From positions 384,001 through 448,000 of the forward strand of contig NZ_AP019700.1 in the NCBI RefSeq assembly GCF_006738645.1: 64,000 nt of DNA. The letters run 5' to 3'. Each line of letters starts with the position of its first letter. Position 1 is the first letter of the stretch. Under the pieces are notes generated by a model. It was given only the letters and a program-made list of their open reading frames with translations. It had not been told where the DNA came from and ran no database searches. The translations under genes were made by a program, and so were the position numbers. Below, in pieces: positions 10,101 through 17,040 of this stretch. This stretch comes from Stella humosa. GTDB taxonomy: Bacteria > Pseudomonadota > Alphaproteobacteria > ATCC43930 > Allostellaceae.

Positions 10101-10588
10101 CGCTCCAGACGACCGACCTGACCAAGCTGCCCAACATCCTCAACCTGGTGCAGGAACTGGGAAAGGACGGCGACACGCCCTTCTCGGCGCTGACCGCCAC
10201 CTATCGCATCGAGAAGGGCGTGATCCGCAGCGAGGACGTGAAGCTGGCGGCCACCGGCTTCGGCGCCACGGGCACCACCGTGACCAGCCTGCCGGCCTGG
10301 ATCACCGACACGCGGGTGGAAGCCCAGATCGCGACCAGGCCTGATCCGATCCCGGTCGCGGTGCGGCTGGAAGGGTCGATCGACGAGCCGCGCAAGATCT
10401 TCGATACCAACGCGTTGCAGAGCTACCTGGCGCAGCGGATCGGCCGCGGCGGCCTCCAGCAACTCCTGCCGGGGCTGCTGCCGCCGGCAGCCGGCCAGCA
10501 GCCGGGCCAGCAACCGGGCCGGCCCGGCCAGCAACAGCAGCAGCAGCGCGAGCCGATGAATCTGCTGGCGCCACTGCTGCGTCGCTAG
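7142..10588 (+). CDS. AsmA family protein (large envelope protein)
   Basis: A 1148-residue protein anchored by one N-terminal membrane helix (about residues 3-22). The AsmA signature follows directly: IDWNRYKDRIQAEAEAATGR, then KLTIAGDIRLAVLPFPQLRV. The C-terminal AsmA_2 region contains GRSMHDMVSALAGRGDLDV and the DNITDTR-like segment LPAWITDTRVEAQ. AsmA/TamB-like proteins are thought to form long beta grooves bridging inner and outer membranes and to carry phospholipids. Pro/Ala-rich linkers interrupt the body, including an 18-base tandem repeat. The tail is a low-complexity Gln/Gly/Pro stretch (10494-10553) before EPMNLLAPLLRR. It stands alone, flanked by convergent or divergent neighbours. 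Confidence 0.92.
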   Translation: MRKVLIGVAAVAVLLLGAAMLAPGLIDWNRYKDRIQAEAEAATGRKLTIAGDIRLAVLPFPQLRVRDVRFANAPGAAVPDMVRLKGLEVDVAFWPLLSGQVEMTRVTLVEPVIELQTLAEGGGNWAMKPAAAPAAAPGAPTTPAAPPSGGDGGFPIRLGNVTIDNGTVVWRDARGSTERIERIHVRASAESLQGPFRVTGDMAVRGRPASIDADVGRLAAAGTTPVRASLLLKDARAGLVLTANLGPEAPARRIDGTLKLEADSLAGLVAALTGAPAGPARPLVADVTFVAEGDRFKADPLTVRIDDASFTGRIETAPDRAGRTTITAALSTQRIELDKWLALTGPVPSAGPAPSAGPAPAAAPGVAAPAPAARAPAGATPAAPVDGGFALPAGIIARVDLSADTVLAQGQSIRNAKLVARLADGKVTVERAAAELPGPTQLTLSGTLAAVQGRPQFDGRLQADARSLRTLLFAYKAVPDGLPADRLGRATLQTRVKAGPTLVELAELTATVDGAKATGSTSVRLPEQPGARAAVTARLAVDRFDLDSYLRRTASTPPPAAAGAAPAAAAKPAGDPGVDLDLDLRVGQLNAGGKPARDVVLAGLYQGGTLTLRQASVGDYAGASAKLAGSVRDPGPAATVDLTLEAGGRDLGQVLGQGGVAAPAQAQQPFSIAGKVTGGAARLAVDLQARLGDGQAKLAGTIEPPRGLPGIALAIDAGHPSTGRLLSQLSPGYRPRGGDIGPFRLTARTRADGNTLFLDGFSLAAGAARLEGPLRIETGGARPKLIADLTGGELSVDAFLPVEERAGLAPLDPPSLLRPGVMLAQARPAPAQRAPARAADRWSKAPLDLSSLLAADADVKLRAASFQQGRWVVSRPDIALTLADGTLTLAKFTGQLYGGTAELSGQLVARGTPSARFAVKAQNVNLGQAIDTGRAIRLVGGRAQANLAIETAGRSMHDMVSALAGRGDLDVRDGVLRGLNLSAVAGSLQTTDLTKLPNILNLVQELGKDGDTPFSALTATYRIEKGVIRSEDVKLAATGFGATGTTVTSLPAWITDTRVEAQIATRPDPIPVAVRLEGSIDEPRKIFDTNALQSYLAQRIGRGGLQQLLPGLLPPAAGQQPGQQPGRPGQQQQQQREPMNLLAPLLRR
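8174..8227 (+). repeat. 18-base tandem repeat inside the AsmA gene
   Basis: Three consecutive copies (8174-8191, 8192-8209, 8210-8227) encode a Gly-Pro-x-Pro-Ser/Ala-Ala unit in a Pro/Ala linker. The first two copies differ by one base (GTG against GCG); the third is more diverged. This is likely slippage-generated linker sequence. Confidence 0.85.
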
Positions 10589-10609
10589 GGTCGGGGTCGA
10601 GGTGCCGGG

Positions 10610-11308
10610 CTACGGCACGTCGACCAGGACGACCTCGGTGTCCTCGTCGGCGGCGATGCGATGGGTCTCGCCGCCGCCGAGCACCACCCCGTCGCGCGGC
10701 TCGACCCGCTCGCCGTCGATCGTGAAGCGACCGGTCGGCGCCACCAGATAGGCGTGGCGCCCGGCCTCGACGGTATAGTCCAGCGTCTGGCCGGCCAGCA
10801 CCGTGGCACCCAGCACGGCCGCATCCTGGTGGATCTGCAGCGCGTCCTCGTCACCCGCCCGGCCGGAGGCCAGCGTCACCCACTGGCCGGCGCGGTCGCC
10901 CTTGGGGAAGGGCTTGGCGTCCCAGCGCGGGGCGACACCCTGGCTGGCCGGCTGGATCCAGATCTGGAACAGGGTCGTCGGCTCGTCCTCGACATTGAAC
11001 TCGGCATGGCGGATGCCGGTGCCGGCCGACATCACCTGCACGTCGCCAGCCTCGGTGCGGCCACGGTTGCCCAGGCTGTCCTCGTGCGTGATGGCGCCCG
11101 AGCGGACATAGGTGATGATCTCCATGTCGCGGTGCGGGTGGGGCGGGAAGCCGGTGCCCGGCTGGATCTCGTCGTCGTTCCAGACCCGAAGCGCGCCGAC
11201 GCTCATCCGCGAGCGGTCGAGATACTCGCCGAACGAGAAATGGTGGCGGGCATTGAGCCAGTCGTTGCGGAACCGGCCGAGCGAGGCGAAGGGGCGGCGT
11301 TCGATCAT
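10610..11308 (-). CDS. Pirin family protein (YhaK/quercetinase-like bicupin)
   Basis: A 232-residue bicupin. The N-terminal cupin carries the pirin metal site: FPPHPHRDMEIITYV with two histidines, then GDVQVMSAGTGIRHAEFN with the remaining His and Glu. The FGEYLDRSRMSVGALRVWND segment and the QIWIQPASQGVAPRW block match the short YhaK-type pirins, some of which have quercetin 2,3-dioxygenase activity and some of which act as redox-sensitive proteins. The start at 11308 is supported by an AGGAGGT site seven bases upstream. The gene is divergent from the VWA gene, with an AT-rich palindromic region between them. Confidence 0.92.
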   Translation of the reverse strand: MIERRPFASLGRFRNDWLNARHHFSFGEYLDRSRMSVGALRVWNDDEIQPGTGFPPHPHRDMEIITYVRSGAITHEDSLGNRGRTEAGDVQVMSAGTGIRHAEFNVEDEPTTLFQIWIQPASQGVAPRWDAKPFPKGDRAGQWVTLASGRAGDEDALQIHQDAAVLGATVLAGQTLDYTVEAGRHAYLVAPTGRFTIDGERVEPRDGVVLGGGETHRIAADEDTEVVLVDVP

Positions 11309-11377
11309 GGGAGGCACCTCCTGTTGCGATGGACTGCCCATCGGTTGAGGCGGAATATGGCGCAGAACGGCGCTCGG

Positions 11378-11418
11378 TATAATCCGGCAATCCTGCATCG
11401 GATTATATCCTGATAATC
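11378..11418. promoter_or_regulatory. Nested inverted repeats in the pirin/VWA divergent region
   Basis: TATAATCCG (11378-11386), 12 bases, then its perfect reverse complement CGGATTATA (11399-11407). The right arm also pairs with a second partner: GATTAT (11401-11406) and ATAATC (11413-11418). The block is markedly AT-rich compared with its surroundings and places a TATAAT hexamer on each strand, as expected for an operator or a divergent promoter pair. No clear -35 hexamers are visible. Confidence 0.5.
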
Positions 11419-11502
11419 TACAATGGCCGGGCTGAACCCGGCCGCCAGGATCTGCGCCCAAGGGGCATGGCCGGCATTCCGCGCGGCCGGGAGGGGGGAT
11501 AT

Positions 11503-12858
11503 ATGGGTGTGTCGCGCTGGATCGCCATCGCATTCGCCATGGTCGTGCCGGGGGCCGCACTGGCGCAGACCGCACCGGCCGACCCGGCGCCCACCATGCT
11601 GATCCTGGACGTGTCCGGATCGATGAACCGGCCGATCGCGGGCCAGCCCAAGATCGCCATCGCCAAGGAGGTGGTGCGCGACCTGCTGGCCGGCTGGCCG
11701 GCAGAGCGCCCCGTCGGCATGACGCTCTATGGCCATCGCCGCCCGCGCGACTGCACCGACATCGAGCAGGTGCGCGCGATCGGCCGGCTCGACCGCAGCG
11801 AGGCGGAGCGGCTGCGCGGGCTGGTGGCGGGCCTGACGGCGCGGGGCGAGACGCCGATCGCCCGTTCGCTGACCGGCGCGATACCGGCCTTCGGCGGGCG
11901 CCCGGGCCGTATCATCCTGGTGACGGACGGGCGCGAGGAATGCGGCGGCGACGTCTGCCAGGCGGCGGCCGAACTGGCGCGCGCCGGCATCGACGTCACC
12001 GTCGACATCGTCGGCTTCGACCTGCGGCCGGAAGAAAAGGCATCGCTGCAATGCGTGATCGAGCGCACCGGCGGGCGCTATTTCGATGCCCGCGACCGCG
12101 CGGGCCTGGCGGGCGCCATGCGCCAGGCCGCGGCCGGGCCGGAGCTGGCGACGCTGGAGGTGAGCGTCACCGAATCCGGCCGCCGCCCGACCGAGGCCGC
12201 GCGCGTCACCATCGACGGCGGCGGCCATGCCGGCCTGGCGCTGACCGGCAACCCGGTGCGCTACCAGCTCGCGCCCGGCAGCTACAAGGTGACGGCGCAG
12301 GTCGCGAACGGTCCGGTCTCCGCCCCGGTCGAGATCGCGCTGGCCCGCGGCGAACTGGTCCGGCGCACCATCGACATCGGCAGCGGCACCATCGTCGTGG
12401 CCCTGGTCGCGGCCGACGGCCGGCCGATCCCGCGCGGCCCCCAGGTGCAGCTACGCGAGGGCGACCGGCTGATCGGCGCGCTCAACGAGGAGCGCGCGCG
12501 CTTCCAGGCGCCGCCCGGCCGCTACACCGTGCGGGTCCAGCTCACCACTGGCGCTTTCCAGGACCATCCCGTGGAGATCCGCGGCGGCGAGAACGTCGAG
12601 CAGAAGCTGGTGGCCGAGATCGGCACCGTCGAGATCAGCGTCGGCGGCCGCTTCGCCGCCGGCCGCGGGCCGTTCCCCTATGTCGAGCTGCAACGCGACG
12701 GCCGCTTCGCCGCGGCGCTGTCCGACAATCCAGCCCGCTTCACCATGTTCGCCGGCAGCTACACGGCCGGCGTGCGGGTGGACGGCGTGCTCGTCGGCGC
12801 GACGCCGGTCGAGATCCGCGGCGGCGTCACCACGCCGGTCGCCATCGCGGTGCCATAG
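11503..12858 (+). CDS. Exported VWA-domain protein with three C-terminal beta repeats
   Basis: A 451-residue protein with a Sec signal peptide (hydrophobic core IAIAFAMVVPGAALA, cleavage after ALAQ). The von Willebrand factor A domain follows, with a complete metal-ion-dependent adhesion site DVSGSMN, a threonine in ARGETPIARS and the aspartate in VTDGREECGGD; two cysteine pairs may form disulfides. After about residue 220 there are three tandem repeats, each with a core like NPVRYQLAPGSYKVTAQV, ERARFQAPPGRYTVRVQL or NPARFTMFAGSYTAGVRV and a following PVEI strand, probably PEGA- or Ig-like sandwiches. The start at ATG 11503 fits the GGAGGGGGG ribosome site. Role unknown; a ligand-binding periplasmic or surface function is likely. 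Confidence 0.85.
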   Translation: MGVSRWIAIAFAMVVPGAALAQTAPADPAPTMLILDVSGSMNRPIAGQPKIAIAKEVVRDLLAGWPAERPVGMTLYGHRRPRDCTDIEQVRAIGRLDRSEAERLRGLVAGLTARGETPIARSLTGAIPAFGGRPGRIILVTDGREECGGDVCQAAAELARAGIDVTVDIVGFDLRPEEKASLQCVIERTGGRYFDARDRAGLAGAMRQAAAGPELATLEVSVTESGRRPTEAARVTIDGGGHAGLALTGNPVRYQLAPGSYKVTAQVANGPVSAPVEIALARGELVRRTIDIGSGTIVVALVAADGRPIPRGPQVQLREGDRLIGALNEERARFQAPPGRYTVRVQLTTGAFQDHPVEIRGGENVEQKLVAEIGTVEISVGGRFAAGRGPFPYVELQRDGRFAAALSDNPARFTMFAGSYTAGVRVDGVLVGATPVEIRGGVTTPVAIAVP

Positions 12859-12866
12859 GTCCAGGG

Positions 12867-13862
12867 TCAGGCGTGGGCGGCTGCCATCGCCGACAGTTCG
12901 GCGGCGATGGCGGCCCGCCAGGCGACCGGCTGGCGCAGTTCCGCCCCCGGCCCCAGCCAGCGCAGCAGTTCCAGCGCCAGGGGCTGGTCGAACTCGCCAT
13001 AAGTCATGACGACGCGGTCGCCCTCGGGCTCGAAGCGGGCGAAGCGATAGAGCCAGTCGCGCTGCAGCCGCTCCGCCTGGGCCGGCATCATGGCGATGAC
13101 GACCGGGCTGGAGCGCGCCCATTGCGCCATGGCGTCGCCGAGCCAGGCCCGGCCGAGCAGGCCGCGCACGTCGAACCCGGCATCGCCGCGATGGCGGAAG
13201 CCGCTGGCGACGAGTGCCACCACCCGGTCGGCCCGCCAGAAGCGGCGCCGGCCGTCGTCGCGCCGGCCGATCAGGTACCAGCGGTCGCGATCCCAGATCA
13301 CGCCCTCGGGCGTTGCCTCGATCTCGGGCGATGCCTGGCCGCGATAGGGCGAGTGATAGACGAGCCGCACCCGCACCCGGTCGAGGATGGCCGAGACGAA
13401 GGTCTCGACCGCCTTGGCCGCATCCGGCCCCGGCTCGTCGTCGGGCTCGGGATGGAACAGGTCGGCCGTCGCCCGCTCGAAGCCGACCAGGCGCCGCGTC
13501 TCGGCCGCCAGCGGGCGCAGGCGCGGTGGCAGGGCGGCCGCCAGCTTGCGCTCGGCCGCCGCCAGGGCCGCCGGGAAGGGCGGCGTGCGCAGGCCGGCGG
13601 CCAGCGCCAAGGCCAGCAGGCCGGCCACCGCCTCCTCGCGGGTGAAGGCGACCGGCGGCAGGAAGTAGCCCTCCAGCAGCCGGTAGCCGCCGCCCGACCC
13701 GCGCTCGGCATAGATCGGCACGCCGGTGGCGCTCAGCATCTCGACATCGCGATAGATGGTGCGCACCGACACCTCGAACCGCTCGGCCAGGCTGGGCGCG
13801 GTGACGAGGCCGCCGTCGCTCAGCAGCAGCAGGATGGCAAACGCGCGCTCGATCCGGGTCAT
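12867..13862 (-). CDS. YafY/WYL-domain transcriptional regulator
   Basis: A 331-residue DNA-binding regulator. The N-terminal HTH_11 domain reads RIERAFAILLLLSDGG, then RFEVSVRTIYRDVEMLSATG, followed by YAERGSGGGYRLLEGYFLPP, typical of YafY proteins. The central part holds the WYL domain (RVRLVYHSPYRG, then DRDRWYLIGRRDDG), which in this family senses small ligands, and a C-terminal WCX extension (ARFEPEGDRVVMTYGEF). It is divergently transcribed from a VOC gene with a CTGACA-type palindrome between them, the usual layout for a YafY regulator controlling itself and an adjacent glyoxalase-fold gene. Confidence 0.93.
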   Translation of the reverse strand: MTRIERAFAILLLLSDGGLVTAPSLAERFEVSVRTIYRDVEMLSATGVPIYAERGSGGGYRLLEGYFLPPVAFTREEAVAGLLALALAAGLRTPPFPAALAAAERKLAAALPPRLRPLAAETRRLVGFERATADLFHPEPDDEPGPDAAKAVETFVSAILDRVRVRLVYHSPYRGQASPEIEATPEGVIWDRDRWYLIGRRDDGRRRFWRADRVVALVASGFRHRGDAGFDVRGLLGRAWLGDAMAQWARSSPVVIAMMPAQAERLQRDWLYRFARFEPEGDRVVMTYGEFDQPLALELLRWLGPGAELRQPVAWRAAIAAELSAMAAAHA

Positions 13863-13871
13863 TGGCCATAG

Positions 13872-13943
13872 CTGACAGGGCAATCGACATCCGTTCAAGA
13901 ATTTCCGGCATCCGACGGACCATACCTGACACGAGGCTGTCAG
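13872..13943. promoter_or_regulatory. Candidate operator for the WYL regulator (CTGACA sites)
   Basis: A perfect inverted repeat CTGACA (13926-13931), six bases, TGTCAG (13938-13943) lies in the divergent gap. A third copy of the half-site, CTGACA, lies at 13872-13877 just upstream of the regulator start. The spacing places the palindrome about 48 bases before the VOC start codon, consistent with promoter control. Binding by the WYL protein is inferred. Confidence 0.6.
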
Positions 13944-13990
13944 TTGGCGGCGGCTAGGGTGGCTGCGGTTCAGATCGAAGGAGGAACCCC

Positions 13991-14368
13991 ATGCTCGACC
14001 ATTTCTCGATCGGCGTTCGCGACATCGCCCGCACCCGCCGCTTCTACGACGCGGCCTTGCAGCCGCTCGGCTATAGCTGCCTGTCGTCGGGCGAGGGCTC
14101 GCTCGGCTATGGCGCGGACCAGGTGGTGCTGTGGATCTCGCAGACCGACCATCCCGTGCCGGGCGATCCGCGCTCGGGCCTGCATTTCTGCTTCTCGGCA
14201 CCCGACCGGGCCGCCGTCGATCGCTTCCATGCGGGTGCCCTTGCCGCCGGCGGCGAATGCAACGGCGCGCCGGGCCTGCGGTCGGACTATTCCCCGACCT
14301 ACTATGCCGCCTTCGCCATCGACCCCGACGGCTACCGGGTTGAGGCCTATTGCGGCGCAGCCGCTTGA
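13991..14368 (+). CDS. VOC (glyoxalase/bleomycin-resistance fold) protein
   Basis: A 125-residue single VOC-domain protein: LDHFSIGVRDIARTRRFYDA at the start, with one metal-ligand histidine, HFCFSAPDRAAVDRFHAGAL in the middle and AAFAIDPDGYRVEAY at the end, supplying the C-terminal glutamate. Such proteins bind divalent metal and act on small oxygenated or electrophilic substrates, but the substrate is not predictable. It has a strong GGAGG ribosome site and sits opposite the WYL regulator, its likely controller. A DUF1089 gene follows 14 bases later. Confidence 0.9.
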   Translation: MLDHFSIGVRDIARTRRFYDAALQPLGYSCLSSGEGSLGYGADQVVLWISQTDHPVPGDPRSGLHFCFSAPDRAAVDRFHAGALAAGGECNGAPGLRSDYSPTYYAAFAIDPDGYRVEAYCGAAA

Positions 14369-14382
14369 CCGGGGAGGGCGGG

Positions 14383-14928
14383 ATGCGCCGGGATATCGTC
14401 TGGGAATGCACCAGCCAGATGGGGCTGGAGCATCTCGTCCTGACCATCGGCGCGGAGGAAGTCCGCGCCGATGGCGTCATCCTGCTCGACGAGGAGGGGG
14501 ATGTCTTTCGCCTGCGCTACGCGATCGAACTGGGGGCGGATTGGCGGACGCGGTCGGCCACCGTCTCCGTCGACCGTGGCAATGCCGCGCACACCATTGC
14601 CATCCTGCGCCAGGGTGACGACTGGTCGGTCGACGGCATCGCCCGGCCCGACTTGGCCGGGGCCTTCGACATCGACATCGCCGGCACCCCCTTCACCAAT
14701 GCCATGCCGCTGCGACGGCTGGACCTGGCCACGGGCGTGCCGGCCGCCATCCAGGTCGTCTATGTCCGCATCCCCGACCTGACGGTCGCCACCGCCCGGC
14801 AGGACTACACGCGCCTCGCCCCCGGCCGCTTCCGCTATCGCGGCCTGGGCACGGGCTTCGAGGCCGAGATCACGGTCGATCCCGATGGCATCGTCATCGA
14901 CTATCCGCCGATCTGGCGCCGGCGATAG
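14383..14928 (+). CDS. Putative glycolipid-binding protein (DUF1089)
   Basis: A 181-residue soluble protein. The opening IVWECTSQMGLEHLVLTIG and the later GLGTGFEAEITVDPDGIVIDYPPIW match the DUF1089 'putative glycolipid-binding' family, a spiral beta-roll fold of unproven role. The start at ATG 14383 has a GGGAGGG site. It is probably co-transcribed with the VOC gene and so under the same WYL regulator. Its stop codon lies inside an inverted repeat shared with the convergent gene. Confidence 0.85.
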   Translation: MRRDIVWECTSQMGLEHLVLTIGAEEVRADGVILLDEEGDVFRLRYAIELGADWRTRSATVSVDRGNAAHTIAILRQGDDWSVDGIARPDLAGAFDIDIAGTPFTNAMPLRRLDLATGVPAAIQVVYVRIPDLTVATARQDYTRLAPGRFRYRGLGTGFEAEITVDPDGIVIDYPPIWRRR

Positions 14929-14960
14929 GGCCGGAGGCGAGCGCGCTCCCTACCGGCCCT
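14927..14960. terminator. Inverted repeat spanning both stop codons of a convergent pair
   Basis: AGGGCCGG (14927-14934) and CCGGCCCT (14953-14960) are perfect reverse complements, with a smaller palindrome GAGCGCGCTC in the loop. The arms cover the stops of the DUF1089 gene and of the minus-strand membrane protein. It is a likely bidirectional stem-loop; no T-run is present. Confidence 0.45.
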
Positions 14961-17040
14961 CGCGCCGCCACGCCAGCATCAGCGCGCCCAGCGCCAGGGC
15001 CATGACGATGATGGCGGGCAGCAGGGCGGCGTCGCGGATGCCGGTCACGACATAGTCGGCATTGGCGCGCAGGCCGAACCAGTCGCTGCCGGCAAACGTG
15101 CGGCCGGAGCGCACGCGGCGGGCCTCGGGGATGCCATCGCGGGCGAGGTGGAAGACGCCGCCGCCGGTGGCGTCCGCCACCGGGCGCAGCAGGTCGGGAA
15201 GGCTGCGGACGTCGGTCAGTTCCTTGGGGTTGAGCGCGCCGGCCGCCGCCAGGGCGGTCTTCTCGCCGTCGGTGATGGTGTAGAGGCCGCTCTCGCGAAT
15301 CGGCACGCTGACCGTCTGCCGGCCGCCGCCGACATCCTCCAGCCGCACGGTGATGGGCGGACTGTTGGGCGGCGAGATCTGGACGGGCGAGTCCTTGGGG
15401 TCGAGGCTGCGGCGCTCGATGATGAGCCGGCGGCCCTCGATGCGCGCGCGCAGGTCCTGCTCCTCCAGGTCCGGTTCCTTCATCAACCAGTAGGCAAGGC
15501 GCCGCAGCAGCTCGGCCTGCGGGCCGCCGCCCTCGAAGCCGCGCGCCCACAGCCAGATATGGTCGCTCGTCACCTGGGCGACGCGGCCCTCGCCGACGCG
15601 GTCGAGGATCAGCAGCGGGTCGGCGCCGACGCCGCTCATCAGCACGTTGCCGCTGCGCGCCTGCATGGCCGACTGGCGGAACCAGCGGCCCCAGCGCGGC
15701 TCGCCGCCCTCGTTGCCGGGCAGGTCGGCGGTGACGGGATGCCGCTCGCCCATCGGCGTCACCCGCGGGCGGTAGCCCAGCTCGTGCAGGATGCCGGTCG
15801 GCTCGCCCGGCAGCACCTGGCCCAGCGGCGTGCGCGTCAGGCTGAGGGCGGAGTTGTTGATCGGCCCGCCCGCCTCCAGCAACCCGCCGCCGCGGCGCAC
15901 GAAGTTGGCGACGTTCTCGAGGTAGAGCTGGGGCAGGATGCCGCGTCGGCGATAGCGGTCGAAGATGATGAGGTCGAACTCGTTCACCTTCAGGTCGAAC
16001 AGCTCGCGGATCGGGAAGGCGATCAGCGACAGCTCGCGCACCGGGGTGCCGTCCTGCTTCTCGGGCGGGCGCAGGATGGTGAAATGCACCAGGTCGACCG
16101 AGGGGTCGGATTTCAGGATGTTGCGCCAGGTGCGCTCGCCCGGGTGCGGCTCGCCCGACACCAGCAGCACGCGCAGCCGGTCGCGCACGCCGTTGACGAC
16201 GAACGACGCGCGGTTGTTGTCGAGCGTCAGCTCGCGCTGGCCGGGGTCGGTCACGATCTCGAACACGGTCGGCCCGCCATGCTCCAGCGTCAGGTCGATG
16301 CCGTGCGGGGTGCCGAGCGGCACCATGTGGGCCTGGGGCGATGCCCCGTCGCGGCGGATGATGACGCGCGCCTGGCCGGCGGCGGCACCGGCCGTCGCCC
16401 GCGGCAGGTCCTCGACGCGCAGCACGACCCGCACGGTCTTGCCGACCAGGCCGAAGCTCGGCGTCTGCTCGATCACCAGCCGGCGGTCGCCCTCGTCGCG
16501 CTCGCCCGTCAGCAGCGTATGGATCGGCATGCCGAAGAGCGGGTGCGACGGGTCGTCCGGCACGTCGTGCACCTGGCCGTCGGTCACCAGCACGGCACCC
16601 GCCAGGCGCTGGCGCGGCACGTCGGACACGGCCTGGGCCAGTGCGCCGAAAAGGCGCGTCCCGTCGTCGGCCGCGGGGTCGGCATCGTCGCCGGGGGCAC
16701 CGGCGCGAACCACGCGGAGGTCGAGGCCGGGGATGGATTTGGCCCGCTCCACGATCGCGCGCTGGGCGGCCTCGGCGCGCTCCATGCGCTGGCCGATCTG
16801 CTGGCTGGGGGATTCGTCGATCAGCAGGACGGCGACGTCGCGCTGCGGCTCGCGGTCCTCTTCCACCAGGGCGGGGTTGGCCAGCGCCCCCAGGATGACG
16901 GCCAGCGCCACGGTGCGCCAGGCGACGCCGCGGGCCCGCCGGAACAGGCCGAAAGCCAGCAGCGGCAACGCCGCCGCGGCCAATGCGGCGATCGCCCACC
17001 AGGGGACGAGCGGGGTGAAGGCAACCGTCCAGTGGTTCAT
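14950..17040 (-). CDS. Membrane protein with VWA-like and glutamine-amidotransferase-like domains
   Basis: A 696-residue inner-membrane protein. Two N-terminal helices (VPWWAIAALAAAALPLLAFG and VALAVILGALANPAL) precede a VWA-like region (DVAVLLIDESPSQQ, later AGAVLVTDGQVHD). A class I amidotransferase-like domain follows (RVLLVSGEPHPGERTWRNIL, then FVRRGGGLLEAGGP), and there is one C-terminal helix (LLPAIIVMALALGALMLAW). This is the last gene of the moxR-DUF58-DUF4159 operon; its start overlaps the upstream stop by four bases (ATGA). Family members accompany MoxR ATPases and are thought to assist maturation or stress handling of envelope proteins, but no specific reaction is known. Confidence 0.82.
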   Translation of the reverse strand: MNHWTVAFTPLVPWWAIAALAAAALPLLAFGLFRRARGVAWRTVALAVILGALANPALVEEDREPQRDVAVLLIDESPSQQIGQRMERAEAAQRAIVERAKSIPGLDLRVVRAGAPGDDADPAADDGTRLFGALAQAVSDVPRQRLAGAVLVTDGQVHDVPDDPSHPLFGMPIHTLLTGERDEGDRRLVIEQTPSFGLVGKTVRVVLRVEDLPRATAGAAAGQARVIIRRDGASPQAHMVPLGTPHGIDLTLEHGGPTVFEIVTDPGQRELTLDNNRASFVVNGVRDRLRVLLVSGEPHPGERTWRNILKSDPSVDLVHFTILRPPEKQDGTPVRELSLIAFPIRELFDLKVNEFDLIIFDRYRRRGILPQLYLENVANFVRRGGGLLEAGGPINNSALSLTRTPLGQVLPGEPTGILHELGYRPRVTPMGERHPVTADLPGNEGGEPRWGRWFRQSAMQARSGNVLMSGVGADPLLILDRVGEGRVAQVTSDHIWLWARGFEGGGPQAELLRRLAYWLMKEPDLEEQDLRARIEGRRLIIERRSLDPKDSPVQISPPNSPPITVRLEDVGGGRQTVSVPIRESGLYTITDGEKTALAAAGALNPKELTDVRSLPDLLRPVADATGGGVFHLARDGIPEARRVRSGRTFAGSDWFGLRANADYVVTGIRDAALLPAIIVMALALGALMLAWRREGR

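Noticed and set aside
6797-10534. A 1245-codon minus-strand frame antisense to the AsmA gene
   Set aside because: Only the last 71 codons (6797-7012, DUF4169) are real; the rest is a shadow of AsmA.
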